A stretch of DNA of 64,000 nucleotides from Methylosinus sp. LW4 (lineage in GTDB: Bacteria > Pseudomonadota > Alphaproteobacteria > Rhizobiales > Beijerinckiaceae): assembly GCF_000379125.1 (NCBI RefSeq), contig NZ_KB900626.1, positions 1,397,748-1,461,747 on the forward strand, in the 5' to 3' direction. Both the position numbers and the translations under genes were made by a program. Of the stretch, positions 49,877 to 57,568 are shown one piece after another (within the stretch, counting starts at the first letter, position 1; each line of letters opens with the position of its first letter). Under the pieces are notes generated by a model that saw only the letters and a list, made by a program, of their open reading frames with translations, did not search any database and was not told where the DNA came from.

Positions 49877-52078
49877 ATGCTCGGGATCGATCTTTCTCTG
49901 ACCTCGGCGGGAGTCGCCCTTTCTCAGGGCGTGCCTGCGGCGCCATTCGGCCCGGCGGACGCAGACCTCGTGCTCAATTTCGCGACGCAGCAATACTGGG
50001 CGCGTGGCGCGGGTTTCGTGGCGTTTTCCGACCTATTCACTTTTTCGCGCGCCAGCGCGGAGACTGTGACCGACGCCAATGGGGCGGTTTCCTACGTCGC
50101 AAACGACGTGCCCGCCATATCGAGCGCCGGCTATGGATCGACGTGGCCGGCGGCGACCAATTTGTTGCTGCATTCCGATGATTTGAGCACATCCCCATGG
50201 TCTACATTCTCGAGCGGGACGGGCTCCGTCGCGCGCGTGGCGGCCGCTGGCGTCGCGCCGGACGGGACGACAACCGCGGCAAAAATCACCGTAAATAGGA
50301 GCAACACGACCTCATATGCAGAGGCATATCAGCAGTTCACCGGGACTGTGGCCGTCTATACTGCGTCAATATGGGTCAAAGCGTTTAGCGCTGCCGATAA
50401 GGGCGGCCAAATAGCCCTCGCCATTTACGACGGGACAAACACAACCGCGACGCTCGTCATTTTGTCGGGCGCGTGGCAGCGGGTGTCCGTGAGTGCGACG
50501 ATGGTCGCGTCGGCCTCGTGCCAGATTGTCGTAGGCTATACTCCGGCCCTCGGCAGCGGTGCGAGTAGCGTCTCGTTTTTGGCGTGGGGCGCGCAAGTCG
50601 AGTTGGGCGCTGCCGCAACGCCCTACATCCCGTCAAGCGCGTCTCAAGGGGCTCGCGCCGCTGTGTCGTGCGCTCCAAAGGCTCAACTCGCCTCGATGCT
50701 TTCCGGGGCTGCTGGCTCTGTGAGTCTGATTACCGGCTCGGGCCGACGATCGACCGCGGCGACGCTGCTCAAAGCCAACGGCGTATCCTTGCTCGGCGTG
50801 AGCGCCGCCAATCTCGCGACGACGGCGGCGGGGGCTACGCTCAACAGCAGCAATGTCGGCGCGTGGGCCTATCAAAACAATGTCGGTCTTGCCTGGGATG
50901 GCGCTGGCGGCGTGATCGCTCTCAACGGCACTGTAGCGGGCGATACGCAGTCGCGATCTCCACAGGCTCCATTTGCCTTCGCTGAGCAATGGGGGGGCGG
51001 CATAGATGCTCTTGTCGCGTGGAAGAAAAAGAAATCCAGCCCCCAATTCGGAGCTGTGATGAGCCCCGGTTTTATTCCGACCGGGACTTCTCATGATTTC
51101 ACATCTCCAAATCCGATCTGGCCGACCACCGCATCCGTGCCGCCGTTTCGGGATTTCGGCAATTTTTCACCCTATGCATCTAACCCGATAACCGCAGCGA
51201 ATACAGGCGCGTATAATTCCAATGGCGTAGGCAACCCATACGCGCGTGAGAATGCAAAAATAGGATCGACGTATTTCGCATTGACTCAAGCAGCCCCCTC
51301 GTCCGCTAATAACTGGATCAATTTGGCGCTCTATACGAGCACAAATCCGCCATTGTCCTGGACGCCGGCTGCGAGCAACCCGGCTATTACACATTCCGCC
51401 GGTCAATGGGATGACAATTATTTGCTACACCCGGATATTATTCCGTCGCCTCAAGGGGACGGGACGCTCTGGGCCTATTACAGTGCATGTTCCTCCGCCG
51501 GCCCGACGACCGGCGCGTGGGGCATTGGGCTGATAAAGTCGTCTGCGGATGGGCAGACGTGGACAAAATACGGGCTGGTCATTGGACCGTCCGCCAATGC
51601 ATCCAACCCAGGACTGCCGACAGTCATAAAAATAGGCTCGACCTATTACCTGTATTGCTGCGACAATGGCAACGTCTCCACGAAGATCGTATATTTTACG
51701 TCGCCTGATGGCGTGACGTGGACATACGGCGGCGTCGCGCTCGGCGCGCCATCTGCCAATCAATGGGACCGCTACCGCAGCGGGATAATCGACCCCTGGA
51801 TTTCGAAGAATAAGCACGGCTTCTATGAGATGACGTATTCGGCCATTTTTGGTTTTACCGAGCACGCATCTGGGCAGGAAATCGGATATGCGGTGTCCGC
51901 CGACGGCGTAAACTGGACCTATTATAACAACGGCCCGCTGTTTTATGGTCATGGCATATATTATACGGGCAACGTGTCGCTATTCGAAGTCCCCGGCGTT
52001 GGAGAATACTACCTATACACCGACGACTCTGGCGCTGGGTCGGCTTACGGCGCGGCGAAAACCGCGCCGGATTTCTGA
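49877..52078 (+). CDS. Tail spike with five-bladed propeller glycosidase-like domain
   Basis: It is 733 aa (start at 49877; GTG at 49865 also in frame). An N-terminal phage-specific domain, then a CBM-like module (TNLLLHSDDLSTSPWSTF) similar to those in the preceding fibre. From about residue 400, blade-like repeats (HPDIIPSPQGDGTLWAYYSA, DGQTWTKYGLVIG, VYFTSPDGVTWTYGG, IDPWISKNKHGFYEMTYSA, DGVNWTYYNNG, GEYYLYTDDSG) fit a GH43/GH68-type propeller. It is a probable polysaccharide depolymerase. The 3' part is more AT-rich than the 5' part. Confidence 0.72.
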   Translation: MLGIDLSLTSAGVALSQGVPAAPFGPADADLVLNFATQQYWARGAGFVAFSDLFTFSRASAETVTDANGAVSYVANDVPAISSAGYGSTWPAATNLLLHSDDLSTSPWSTFSSGTGSVARVAAAGVAPDGTTTAAKITVNRSNTTSYAEAYQQFTGTVAVYTASIWVKAFSAADKGGQIALAIYDGTNTTATLVILSGAWQRVSVSATMVASASCQIVVGYTPALGSGASSVSFLAWGAQVELGAAATPYIPSSASQGARAAVSCAPKAQLASMLSGAAGSVSLITGSGRRSTAATLLKANGVSLLGVSAANLATTAAGATLNSSNVGAWAYQNNVGLAWDGAGGVIALNGTVAGDTQSRSPQAPFAFAEQWGGGIDALVAWKKKKSSPQFGAVMSPGFIPTGTSHDFTSPNPIWPTTASVPPFRDFGNFSPYASNPITAANTGAYNSNGVGNPYARENAKIGSTYFALTQAAPSSANNWINLALYTSTNPPLSWTPAASNPAITHSAGQWDDNYLLHPDIIPSPQGDGTLWAYYSACSSAGPTTGAWGIGLIKSSADGQTWTKYGLVIGPSANASNPGLPTVIKIGSTYYLYCCDNGNVSTKIVYFTSPDGVTWTYGGVALGAPSANQWDRYRSGIIDPWISKNKHGFYEMTYSAIFGFTEHASGQEIGYAVSADGVNWTYYNNGPLFYGHGIYYTGNVSLFEVPGVGEYYLYTDDSGAGSAYGAAKTAPDF

Positions 52079-52158
52079 CGCAACTGCGCACGAGCTTGCC
52101 TCTTGTCAGAAGATGCCGCATCAATGGGAGTGAGAAGTGCCAACGAGGAGCGTGTTTC

Positions 52159-53379
52159 GTGAATTTTTATCCGATCTGGCCCTATTTCGTGACCATGGCG
52201 GCTATCCTGGCGATAATATCGAGCCCATTGTTTTGCGGTGCTGACGGTCTTCCTGGGACCAATATGCGAAGGCAAGAGGCATTGGATGGGATACGTGGAT
52301 TTTTAGCATTTGGAGTGTTCTTCGGCCATGGCGCGTTATATCATCGTTACATAATCGACGGCAGTTGGGGTAAGGAGCCTGTATCTCCGGTTTATACGCT
52401 TTTGGCCGAGGGCGGAGTCGTATTGTTTTTTATGATTACCGGATATTTATTTTGGGGGAAATTACTCGATGACGGCGGCCGGCCAAACTGGATTAAGCTT
52501 TATATAGGACGACTATTCCGTATCGGCCCTCTATATTTGATAGCCATAGCTGCTATGGTGTTAATAGTTGGCGTAAAGACAGATTTTTTGTTGCGCGAAA
52601 ATTTATCGGTTATTATCAAAGAGATTGGAGCTTGGTTGCTCTTGGGCGCGGTAGATGGACGAGACATTAACGGCTACAAGAATACGTGGCAGATACTTGC
52701 AGGCGTCACCTGGACGCTGGCGTTCGAGTGGAAATTTTATATAAGCCTTTTTGTATTAGCTATTTTTTCTAGGAATATTCTAGTTTCTATTTTACTTATT
52801 TCTGCAGCGATTACCGGAATTTTTGCATATCTGTCAACCGACGTAGATCCTATGGGAAGGCACAAAGAGCTTCAATGCATGATGTTCTTTCTTATTGGAA
52901 TGATGGGGGCGTCACTTGAGCGAGCTAATATTTTAATTAGATTTAATAGTTACGTTCTCGACACTATAATATTAGGAATTATTGCGTATATATGGCTTGA
53001 GTTCACGACGGCTTACGCACCGTATCAGTGCATTCTGTTAGGTTTTGTCTTCTATATGATTTTGTCTGGAGCGACATTGTTTGGAATATTGTCGTCCACT
53101 CCGGCGCGCCGGTTAGGAAATATCAGTTTTGGAATTTATATTTTGCAGGGCATCGTTTTTGCGATTGTTTTTTCTTCTAAAAGAGTCTCTGATTTTGCTC
53201 AGATAGCTCCAATCAATCATTGGCTAGTGGTCGCTATGTGCGCAACATTGCTTGTATTTATTGCAGCGGCATTGCACGTTCTCGTTGAATTGCCAGGAAT
53301 CGAAAACGGAAGACGTATCGCTAAAAAGCTGAGCGGTCGGCGCGAGATTGCCGCCGAAACGATAAAAGAAAGCGTCTAG
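52159..53379 (+). CDS. O-acyltransferase (acyltransferase-3/OafA family), AT-rich moron
   Basis: It is 406 aa from a GTG preceded by gaggag at proper distance. About ten membrane helices are visible (GVVLFFMITGYLFWGKL, FYISLFVLAIFSRNILVSI, LLVFIAAALHVLVELPG). RRQEALDGIRGFLAFGVFFG-H holds the family's R...R...H site. Such enzymes acetylate O-antigen or capsule, changing phage receptors. Base and codon use is strikingly AT-rich against all neighbours, indicating recent transfer. It lies directly behind the receptor-binding genes. Confidence 0.88.
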   Translation: MNFYPIWPYFVTMAAILAIISSPLFCGADGLPGTNMRRQEALDGIRGFLAFGVFFGHGALYHRYIIDGSWGKEPVSPVYTLLAEGGVVLFFMITGYLFWGKLLDDGGRPNWIKLYIGRLFRIGPLYLIAIAAMVLIVGVKTDFLLRENLSVIIKEIGAWLLLGAVDGRDINGYKNTWQILAGVTWTLAFEWKFYISLFVLAIFSRNILVSILLISAAITGIFAYLSTDVDPMGRHKELQCMMFFLIGMMGASLERANILIRFNSYVLDTIILGIIAYIWLEFTTAYAPYQCILLGFVFYMILSGATLFGILSSTPARRLGNISFGIYILQGIVFAIVFSSKRVSDFAQIAPINHWLVVAMCATLLVFIAAALHVLVELPGIENGRRIAKKLSGRREIAAETIKESV

Positions 53380-53526
53380 GTTTTGGCGACCGCCGTGACC
53401 GCCCAGCGGATCACGGCGGTCGATATGGGCTAAAAGAGCCCCACACGCCCTAACATCGTTTGTGGGGGTGTGAACTCGTGCACGGAATGCATGAGTTTCC
53501 CCTGATCTCTCCCTGAAAGGCAAGAC
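53380..53526 (+). other. Intergenic region with several hairpins
   Basis: A perfect 11-bp stem GACCGCCGTGA/TCACGGCGGTC lies at 53388-53398 and 53411-53421. A second stem, CCCCACA/TGTGGGG, lies at 53439-53445 and 53461-53467. Neither is followed by a T-run, so factor-independent termination is uncertain. They may separate the moron from the lysis genes. Confidence 0.45.
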
Positions 53527-54525
53527 ATGTCGACCATCTCCGCCGCCGCGGCTTCCGCGGGGTCTCTCGACGTGCGCGCGATTCAGCGGGCGCTCAACGC
53601 CAAGGGCGCGACAATCGCCGAAGATGGCGCGCTCGGCCCGGCAACGCGCGCGGCGATCTATGCCGCCGTGCAGGCCGCTCTCGGCGGTGTTGCGGCGCCG
53701 TGGAGCGCCGAGCGGCTGCTCATCGCCTATGAGCAGATCATGCTGCGCGACGCCGGACTCTATCGCGGCGCCATAGACGGACGCGCCGGCGCGGCGACGC
53801 GAGATGCGCTCGCCAAATGGAGCGCGACGCAGACGAGGCAGATCACTATCGTGCACGGCGCCTCGACAGCAGCGCGGGCGTTCGTCGGCGCAATCGATTG
53901 GGATGCGGCGATCTATGCCGTATGCCCGCGCGCGAAGGCGTCGATCGTCGATATGGTCGCGCTCCATGCGGATGAGCAATTCGCGCGATGGCGGCTGACG
54001 ACGCCTTCGCGACAGGCGACGATCCTCGCGCATATCAGCGTCGAGACGAGCGGTTTCACGACGCTCGAAGAGAGCATGGACTATCGCGCACAGCGCATCG
54101 TCGAAGTCTGGCCGACGCGCTTCAAGAGCGTCTATGAGGCCATGCCTTTCGCGCATAATCCGAAGGCGCTCGCCAATAAGGTCTACAACGGCCGGCTCGG
54201 CAATCGCGTCGGCACGGATGACGGCTGGAATTTCCGCGGCCATGGAATGCTGCAGTCGACCGGCCGCGAAAAGGGCGAGATGCTCGCCAAGGAGCTCGGC
54301 GTCTCCGCCGAAGCTGTGCCGGACATGCTCGTCGCGCCGGACAGCGCGCTCGAATGCGCATGCGCGCTCTTCGTGCTGCTGAACGCCGTCGGGCCGGCTG
54401 ACAGCGGCGATGTCGCTTTGCAGACGCGGCGCATCCAAGGCGGCGATGAAGGCCTCGCGGCGCGCGCCGCAGCGCGGCAGCGCTTCCTCGCAATTCTTCA
54501 AGCGCCCGAAAAACGCGCCGCGTGA
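53527..54525 (+). CDS. Endolysin: peptidoglycan-binding domains + GH19-type lysozyme
   Basis: It is 332 aa. Residues about 15-115 hold two PG-binding-1 type repeats (VRAIQRALNAKGATIAEDGA and AGLYRGAIDGRAGAATRDAL). The GH19/lysozyme-like domain follows: TILAHISVETSGFTTLEESM (catalytic Glu), and GDDGWNFRGHGMLQSTGREK-like sequence TDDGWNFRGHGMLQSTGR. There is no signal peptide, so it would need a holin. It opens the lysis cassette. Confidence 0.88.
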   Translation: MSTISAAAASAGSLDVRAIQRALNAKGATIAEDGALGPATRAAIYAAVQAALGGVAAPWSAERLLIAYEQIMLRDAGLYRGAIDGRAGAATRDALAKWSATQTRQITIVHGASTAARAFVGAIDWDAAIYAVCPRAKASIVDMVALHADEQFARWRLTTPSRQATILAHISVETSGFTTLEESMDYRAQRIVEVWPTRFKSVYEAMPFAHNPKALANKVYNGRLGNRVGTDDGWNFRGHGMLQSTGREKGEMLAKELGVSAEAVPDMLVAPDSALECACALFVLLNAVGPADSGDVALQTRRIQGGDEGLAARAAARQRFLAILQAPEKRAA

Positions 54526-54552
54526 GGCGCGCAATCTCGAAAGGAGTCCGTC

Positions 54553-54813
54553 ATGGGCAAATTTCTCGAAGTCATCGTCCCGACTTTTGCCGCGGGAATC
54601 GCGCTCGCGCTCGCCATGTTTCGCATTGGCGACAACTATCCGCCCGCGCAGGCGCCGATCATGATCGCCGCTGCGGGTCTGGTCGCGCTCGTCGGCGTCA
54701 GAGTGTGGCGCGAGCGGAAAGAGGACCAAGAACTTCGCGAGTGCAAATGGGTTTGGCGCGATGAGCAAAAGGCCTATGTGCCTCGATATAATCTGCCGCT
54801 CGACTGCGATTGA
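54553..54813 (+). CDS. Small membrane protein, holin candidate
   Basis: It is 86 aa with two membrane helices (FLEVIVPTFAAGIALALAMF and APIMIAAAGLVALVGVRVW) and a charged C-terminus. Its size, topology and place right after the endolysin fit a class II holin. Several other membrane proteins follow, so the actual holin is not certain. Confidence 0.6.
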   Translation: MGKFLEVIVPTFAAGIALALAMFRIGDNYPPAQAPIMIAAAGLVALVGVRVWRERKEDQELRECKWVWRDEQKAYVPRYNLPLDCD

Positions 54814-54819
54814 GCGCTA

Positions 54820-54942
54820 ATGCCGGACGATCGCGATGTGCTGCTGATCGTGGCGAGCGCATGCGCGGCGTTCGCTGCGATCTATCTCGTCAAGCTTCTC
54901 CCCGCCATCCTCTACGCCGTTCGCTTCGGCGTGCCGGAGTAG
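54820..54942 (+). CDS. Very small membrane protein
   Basis: It is 40 aa: an acidic start MPDDRDV, then one membrane helix LLIVASACAAFAAIYLVKLL, and a short tail. It begins 6 nt after the upstream stop. It may be a holin partner or antiholin. Support is codon pattern, spacing and hydrophobicity. Confidence 0.5.
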   Translation: MPDDRDVLLIVASACAAFAAIYLVKLLPAILYAVRFGVPE

Positions 54943-54984
54943 CGCGCAGTTCTCAACTGGCGCTCAACAACTGAAAGCTCTCAC

Positions 54985-55101
54985 ATGTCGAAAAATCTCA
55001 AGCGCGTGGCGCTCGCCGTGCTCGCATTCATCGCGTTCGTGCTGGTGTCGCCGCTGTTGAATGTCGCGTGGCTCGCCATCACCGGCCAGAGCTTCAACTG
55101 A
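54985..55101 (+). CDS. Very small membrane protein
   Basis: It is 38 aa: a basic start MSKNLKR followed by a membrane helix VALAVLAFIAFVLVSPLL. Positive residues before the helix favour N-in topology. The ATG follows a GAAAG element. It could be a pinholin-like or regulatory peptide of the lysis cassette. Confidence 0.48.
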   Translation: MSKNLKRVALAVLAFIAFVLVSPLLNVAWLAITGQSFN

Positions 55102-55111
55102 TCCTTAGACA

Positions 55112-55139
55112 ATCATTTCGGTGATGTCACCGAAATGAT
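55112..55139. repeat. Perfect 28-bp palindrome in the lysis cassette
   Basis: Arms ATCATTTCGGTGA and TCACCGAAATGAT flank a central TG. It sits in the gap between the 38-aa gene and the holin-like gene. No T-tract follows. It may be a protein binding site or an RNA hairpin controlling late lysis gene expression. Confidence 0.7.
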
Positions 55140-55222
55140 CCCTTTCGCGCGCGCGGCGTCCCGGCGGGGCCGCGCACAATCGCGAATTGGCCTCCCGCCG
55201 ATCATCATCGAAAGAATGGATC

Positions 55223-55912
55223 ATGAAAGCACTGATCGCTCGCGCGAATAGCCCCTCCTCGGCCTTCGCGCTCTTCTTCGCCTCTCTGTTTGTCGCGCTG
55301 CTCCTCATCTATGGGCCGATCGTCGGCCTCGTCATCATCGGCGCCATGACCGCGCTCGCCGCGCTCATCTTCGCGCCGGAGATCGGCGCCTTCGTCGTTC
55401 GCATCGCCGAGACTGCGCATCGTTCGCGCGTGCGCATCATCGTCGGCACCGCGTGCTTCACGCTCGGCGTGCTGGCGCTGCTCGCCCTCGGCGGCGCGGC
55501 TCATGCGGCCGAGGCGGCGGCGTCGACGGCGAGCTCGCCCTCTGTCTCCATCCCCTGGGGCGATTGGCTCGCTGGCCTGCTAGCGACGAGCGGCTCGATC
55601 TTCCTCGCGGTGGTCTCGTGGGGCGTCAAAAGCTTTCTGCCCTCCTATGTGCGGACGTTTTTGACCAATGATGTGATCGCCAAGGCCGTGGACTATGCGC
55701 TCGCCAGCGTCGAGGGCGCGGTCCGCGGCAAGGAGGCTGATATCAAAGTTTCCAATGCAGTGATCTCGGCGGCGCTGGAATGGATCGTCGATTACGAGCC
55801 CAAAATTCAGAAATGGGCCGGCGACAATCTCGAGCCGCTGATCATCGCGCGGCTCTCGGCGCTCAATGTCATCCCGGCGACGGCCAGCGCCTCGACGCTG
55901 GGCGCGAGCTGA
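55223..55912 (+). CDS. Multi-pass membrane protein, holin-family candidate
   Basis: It is 229 aa with membrane helices near 15-60 (FALFFASLFVALLLIYGPIV, IGAMTALAALIFAPEIGAFV) and near 75-100 (CFTLGVLALLALGG), an Ala/Ser linker, then GDWLAGLLATSGSIFLAVVS. The C-terminal amphipathic domain (DYALASVEGAVRGKEADIKV) recalls holin LLH-type proteins. The size is large for a lambda holin. Confidence 0.62.
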   Translation: MKALIARANSPSSAFALFFASLFVALLLIYGPIVGLVIIGAMTALAALIFAPEIGAFVVRIAETAHRSRVRIIVGTACFTLGVLALLALGGAAHAAEAAASTASSPSVSIPWGDWLAGLLATSGSIFLAVVSWGVKSFLPSYVRTFLTNDVIAKAVDYALASVEGAVRGKEADIKVSNAVISAALEWIVDYEPKIQKWAGDNLEPLIIARLSALNVIPATASASTLGAS

Positions 55913-55915
55913 CCC

Positions 55916-56191
55916 ATGAGCGCCATCGCATCCGCGGTCGGCGCCATCCTCGCCAGCATCCTCGGAGCCGTCTTCGACGCGCTCCGAGGAAAGCGCCAGG
56001 ACGAGGATCGCGTCGCCACCCACGAAGAAGCGGCGGTCGCCGAGGCCGCGGAGGAAACATCCGATGTGGTCGCAGAAATCGCCGATGCGCGTAGCGCTCT
56101 GCCTGGCGCTGCTGCCGATGCTCACGAGCTCGCTCTCCGGCTGCGCGCCCGCAAGACTGGCTCCGACGCTGGCAGTGCGGGCCACGAATAG
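55916..56191 (+). CDS. Inner-membrane spanin candidate (Rz-like)
   Basis: It is 91 aa with an N-terminal membrane helix (ASAVGAILASILGAVFDALR), followed by a charged helical periplasmic part (DEDRVATHEEAAVAEAAEE). A lipoprotein gene is nested out of frame in its 3' part, the hallmark of Rz/Rz1 pairs. It would fuse inner and outer membranes during lysis. Confidence 0.68.
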   Translation: MSAIASAVGAILASILGAVFDALRGKRQDEDRVATHEEAAVAEAAEETSDVVAEIADARSALPGAAADAHELALRLRARKTGSDAGSAGHE

Positions 56192-56390
56192 CGCGCCGGC
56201 GGCGCGACGCGTGGAAATACAGCGCAAGCTCGCGCCGATATGTCCAGCGCCGCTGTCCGACGCGGCGCTCGATCGCGCGGCGGATTACGCCGAGGCGCAT
56301 CCCGACAAAAGCGGGCTCGCGATCGTCAATGATCTTTCGCGCCTCGACGCCGAGGCGCGCGTGTGCCGGGGAATGAAGGTCAAGGGCTGA
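56064..56390 (+). CDS. Outer-membrane spanin lipoprotein candidate (Rz1-like)
   Basis: It is 108 aa (a start at 56085 gives 101). The signal peptide MRVALCLALLPMLTSSLSGC has a lipobox LSGC. The rest is helical (RRVEIQRKLAPICPAPLSDA, LDRAADYAEAHPDKSG). The first 128 bp overlap the Rz-like gene in another frame. This supports the spanin call more than sequence does. Confidence 0.68.
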   Translation: MWSQKSPMRVALCLALLPMLTSSLSGCAPARLAPTLAVRATNSAPAARRVEIQRKLAPICPAPLSDAALDRAADYAEAHPDKSGLAIVNDLSRLDAEARVCRGMKVKG

Positions 56391-56405
56391 GGGGGAATCG
56401 GGGGA

Positions 56406-56753
56406 ATGCCGAACGACGCCTATCATGTGGCGCCGATCATCGGATCGGCGGCGGGGGCCGGAGTGGCCGCCCTATTGTTCAATGGCCCATGGCCGCTGCG
56501 AGCCGTCGCCGGCGCGGCGGGCGGGGCCTTCGCCTTCGTCGGCACGCCGATCTTTGCGCCGCTGGTCGGCGCGGGGCTCGCCTGGGTCTATCGCGAGGTG
56601 GGGCTCGACCCGGAGATGATCCAGGCGGACGCTATCCCAGGATTCACGGGCTTCGTGCTCGGGCTGACGGGGATCGACTTTTGCCGCTGGATGATCGAGC
56701 GGACGAAATTCGGCCTGTCGATTATGAAAATCCCCTGGTTTCGCCGGCAATGA
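56406..56753 (+). CDS. Membrane protein of the late operon end
   Basis: It is 115 aa. Gly/Ala-rich helices (PIIGSAAGAGVAALLFNG, LRAVAGAAGGAFAFVGTPIF) and PGFTGFVLGLTGIDFCRWMI suggest two or three membrane passes, with a basic C-terminus. It could be another holin-like protein, or an envelope moron. A 4-nt overlap joins it to the next gene. Confidence 0.58.
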   Translation: MPNDAYHVAPIIGSAAGAGVAALLFNGPWPLRAVAGAAGGAFAFVGTPIFAPLVGAGLAWVYREVGLDPEMIQADAIPGFTGFVLGLTGIDFCRWMIERTKFGLSIMKIPWFRRQ

Positions 56754-56962
56754 CCGCCGCCCTCGCCGCCGAACTGGCCCAGATCAAGGACAGGCTGAAC
56801 GCCTTGCTCGATCTCGACCCCGGCCCCGTCCTTCGCGCGCGGATCCTCGCCGCGCGCCAGGCGGTCGCGGCGGCGCGGGATGTGGCCTTTCTTGAGGAGC
56901 CGCGGCCAGCGGAGGCCGAGGCCTCGGGCGGCGATGTGCGCGACATGGGCGGCGTGACCTGA
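56750..56962 (+). CDS. Small hypothetical protein, last late gene
   Basis: It is 70 aa: helix LAAELAQIKDRLNALLDLDP, then LRARILAARQAVAAARDVA and an acidic tail. It is coupled to the membrane protein by a 4-nt overlap and followed by a strong terminator, so it closes the late operon. Function unknown. Confidence 0.55.
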   Translation: MTAALAAELAQIKDRLNALLDLDPGPVLRARILAARQAVAAARDVAFLEEPRPAEAEASGGDVRDMGGVT

Positions 56963-56987
56963 GTTCTTTGCGCTTTTTGCAAATCAC

Positions 56988-57020
56988 AGCCCCGTCGGCC
57001 AAACGCCGGCGGGGCTTTTT
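56988..57020 (+). terminator. Rho-independent terminator of the late operon
   Basis: Stem AGCCCCG-t-CGGC pairs with GCCG-g-CGGGGCT around loop caaac, followed by TTTTT at 57016-57020. It lies 26 bp after the last late gene stop and before a convergent gene. Confidence 0.88.
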
Positions 57021-57046
57021 GCGTCCGTCGGATGGCTTGCTCGGGA

Positions 57047-57343
57047 TTATCCTCTCGTGATCCGCGCTCTCACCTCCTCGGGTTGGCGCCGCTCGACCTC
57101 CTCTCGGGCGGCGCGGCCGTCTGGGGCGTCGCCGGCTCCGCCGTTGAGCGGATGGCCATTCGGATCATGGTGATAGGCCGCCCAAAACCAGTGATCGTGC
57201 ATCGGGCCGCCGACAATCCGATAGATGCGCCCATAGCTCCAGCCCGGCTCTTTCAGGACCCAGTCGTCTGGCGCGACCTCGATCGAGCCATCGAGGCGCG
57301 TGAAAGAGGTGCGGCGCCAGCGGAGCGGGGCAGGATCATCCAT
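57047..57343 (-). CDS. Hypothetical protein at the right prophage end
   Basis: It is 98 aa on the minus strand, convergent to the late operon. MDDPAPLRWRRTSFTRLDGS, VLKEPGWSYGRIYRIVGGPM, and HDHWFWAAYHHDPNGHPLNG give a compact Trp/His-rich domain. Its place beside attR, apart from the late genes, suggests an independent accessory gene of the lysogen. Function unknown. Confidence 0.6.
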   Translation of the reverse strand: MDDPAPLRWRRTSFTRLDGSIEVAPDDWVLKEPGWSYGRIYRIVGGPMHDHWFWAAYHHDPNGHPLNGGAGDAPDGRAAREEVERRQPEEVRARITRG

Positions 57344-57458
57344 GGCGTCCAGCCTATCACAAAGCGGCCCCTGATTGGCCCCCGAATGACCGGAACCGAG
57401 CGCGAACATTCAGGGGCCGAGCGCAATAAATATGATTGGAAATCAATAGCATTGCGCA

Positions 57459-57516
57459 AGCGCACCTCGTTCGGGACGAGGGGGTCGGAGGTTCGAATCC
57501 TCTCACTCCGACCAAA
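57459..57516. repeat. attR: 58-bp core repeat
   Basis: It is an exact copy of 1551-1608, from the tRNA D arm to two bases past CCA. Only the 3' part of the tRNA is present, since the left part of the sequence before it is phage-derived and does not fold into an acceptor stem. It marks the right end of the prophage. Confidence 0.93.
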
Positions 57517-57568
57517 ATTTTCATAGATCTTCAAGGGTATAGCGACTCGGCCCGCGCCGAGCGCGCCA

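Larger units (their letters stand above)
1551..57516. mobile_element. Complete lambdoid siphophage prophage integrated in tRNA-Pro
   Basis: A direct repeat of the tRNA 3' end bounds about 55.9 kb that holds, in order, int-xis, a leftward early operon, a repressor/Cro-like switch, a replication module with an embedded origin, a NusG paralog, an HNH gene, an HK97-type head, a siphovirus tail, receptor-binding proteins, lysis genes and a terminator. All core modules are present. The only clear lesion is a frameshift near the start of a SNF2 helicase gene. Host genes resume immediately outside both repeats. Confidence 0.93.

Noticed and set aside
53388..53421. Rho-independent terminator after the acyltransferase
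   Set aside because: The 11-bp stem is perfect, but no T-run follows on either strand. It is reported as a hairpin only.
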